A DNA stretch of 64,000 nucleotides, from the NCBI GenBank assembly GCA_002633085.1, contig NSIV01000009.1, forward strand, positions 32,945-96,944, read 5' to 3'. The notes beneath the pieces were generated by a model. That model was not told the origin of the DNA. It did no database searches and saw only the letters and a list, made by a program, of their open reading frames with translations. A program made the position numbers and the translations under genes. Source of the stretch: Curvibacter sp. PD_MW3 (lineage in GTDB: Bacteria; Pseudomonadota; Gammaproteobacteria; Burkholderiales; Burkholderiaceae_C). Positions 63,508 through 64,000 of this stretch are shown here, piece after piece (within the stretch, counting starts at the first letter, position 1; each line of letters begins with the position of its first letter).

Positions 63508-64000
63508 TTATGGCGAGCGTTGCAACAGCATCGCATCCCCATAACTGAAGAAGCGATAGCTGTGTTCGATCGCATGCCGGTACAGCCCCATGACGTGCTT
63601 GTAGCCTGCAAAGGCACTCACCAGCATCATGAGAGTGGACTTCGGCAGATGAAAGTTGGTGACCAGCAGGTCGGCCACCTGGAACTGGAAGCCCGGGGTG
63701 ATGAAGATTTCGGTGTCGCCACTAGCCTGGCCGGTCTTGGCCCAGGATTCGAGCGTGCGAATGGTGGTGGTGCCCACGGCGATGATGCGGGCACCTTGGG
63801 CCTTGGTTTCGGCAATCGCTTGCTGCGTGGCAGCGGGTACTTCGTACCACTCGCGGTGCATGCGGTGCTCGGCCAGGTTCTCGGTCTTCACGGGTGAGAA
63901 GGTGCCGGCGCCCACGTGCAGGGTGACGCTGGCGCGCTTGACGCCGCGCGCTTCCAGCGCGGCCAGCACCCCTTCGTCGAAGTGCAGGGCGGCGGTGGGG
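63508..64000 (-). CDS. queA: S-adenosylmethionine:tRNA ribosyltransferase-isomerase, C-terminal part
   Basis: The reading frame is open to base 64000, so the N-terminal half lies beyond the window. The visible 163 residues include [45 protein letters not shown] (in parts), [13 protein letters not shown] and [22 protein letters not shown], all conserved in QueA. The enzyme transfers the ribosyl moiety of SAM to preQ1-tRNA, the step after Tgt. It would normally sit next to tgt; here frmA-fghA and a Bug gene lie between them. Confidence 0.96.
   Translation of the reverse strand, partial: PTAALHFDEGVLAALEARGVKRASVTLHVGAGTFSPVKTENLAEHRMHREWYEVPAATQQAIAETKAQGARIIAVGTTTIRTLESWAKTGQASGDTEIFITPGFQFQVADLLVTNFHLPKSTLMMLVSAFAGYKHVMGLYRHAIEHSYRFFSYGDAMLLQRSP

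Overview
The window is GC-rich (roughly 63-65% by eye), densely coded and carries no rRNA, tRNA, phage, IS or CRISPR that I can see. Gene content (PilT/PilU, PhaM, DUF3567, three orphan Bug-type binding proteins, glutathione-dependent formaldehyde oxidation, UbiA-family enzyme) and two dispersed repeat families point to a Burkholderiales betaproteobacterium, most likely Comamonadaceae (Rhodoferax/Polaromonas/Hydrogenophaga-like). This is inference from gene families, not a database match.

Layout. 1-7.2 kb: BON lipoprotein, a beta-hydroxyacid dehydrogenase, the twitching ATPases pilU and pilT, a PLP-homeostasis protein, a UbiA prenyltransferase, an arginase and a phosphoribosyltransferase (PRT). 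7.3-13.1 kb: a TetR/SDR pair followed by an alpha/beta hydrolase and the AMMECR1-MEMO-radical SAM trio, with a second, PyrR-like PRT divergent from it. 13.3-21.9 kb: a chemoreceptor, a Bug protein, glcD-lrgA-lrgB, psd, a class V aminotransferase and purU. 22.1-35.8 kb: a complete Pel exopolysaccharide locus, galE-pelA-pelB(N)-pelB(C)-pelC-pelD-pelE-pelF-pelG, in which PelB is encoded by two overlapping genes. 35.8-42.9 kb: ChaN-like lipoprotein, AbrB-type permease, DUF3567, DUF3108, an IclR/FAH-hydrolase divergent pair, a baeRF-like protein and a DksA/TraR zinc-finger protein behind an FNR-like box, and an enoyl-CoA hydratase. 43.1-47.0 kb: a probable copper acquisition operon (DUF2946, TonB receptor, DUF1775/YcnI, PCuAC). 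47.1-51.8 kb: GntR regulator divergent from an FAH hydrolase and Bug protein, then phaM and a FIST sensor. 51.8-53.9 kb: sulfide:quinone oxidoreductase behind a perfect FNR box. 53.9-59.0 kb: an LplT-PlsC-type fusion, a low-GC HEPN-like gene, a flavin reductase and a large EF-hand membrane protein. 59.1-64.0 kb: tgt and the 3' part of queA on the minus strand, separated by frmA-fghA and a third Bug gene.

How it fits together. Surface life is a strong theme: type IV pilus retraction (PilT/PilU) and Pel matrix secretion, with PelD carrying a c-di-GMP I-site-like RGLD motif. Two FNR-type boxes suggest low-oxygen control of sulfide oxidation and of a ribosome/transcription stress pair. The most enigmatic conserved system is the AmmeMemoRadiSam cluster with its flanking PRTs and hydrolase. 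The most unusual sequence-level signals are the split pelB, the structured pel leader, a GC-rich intergenic repeat present five times, and an AT-richer ~60-bp repeat that sits in frame inside several coding sequences.
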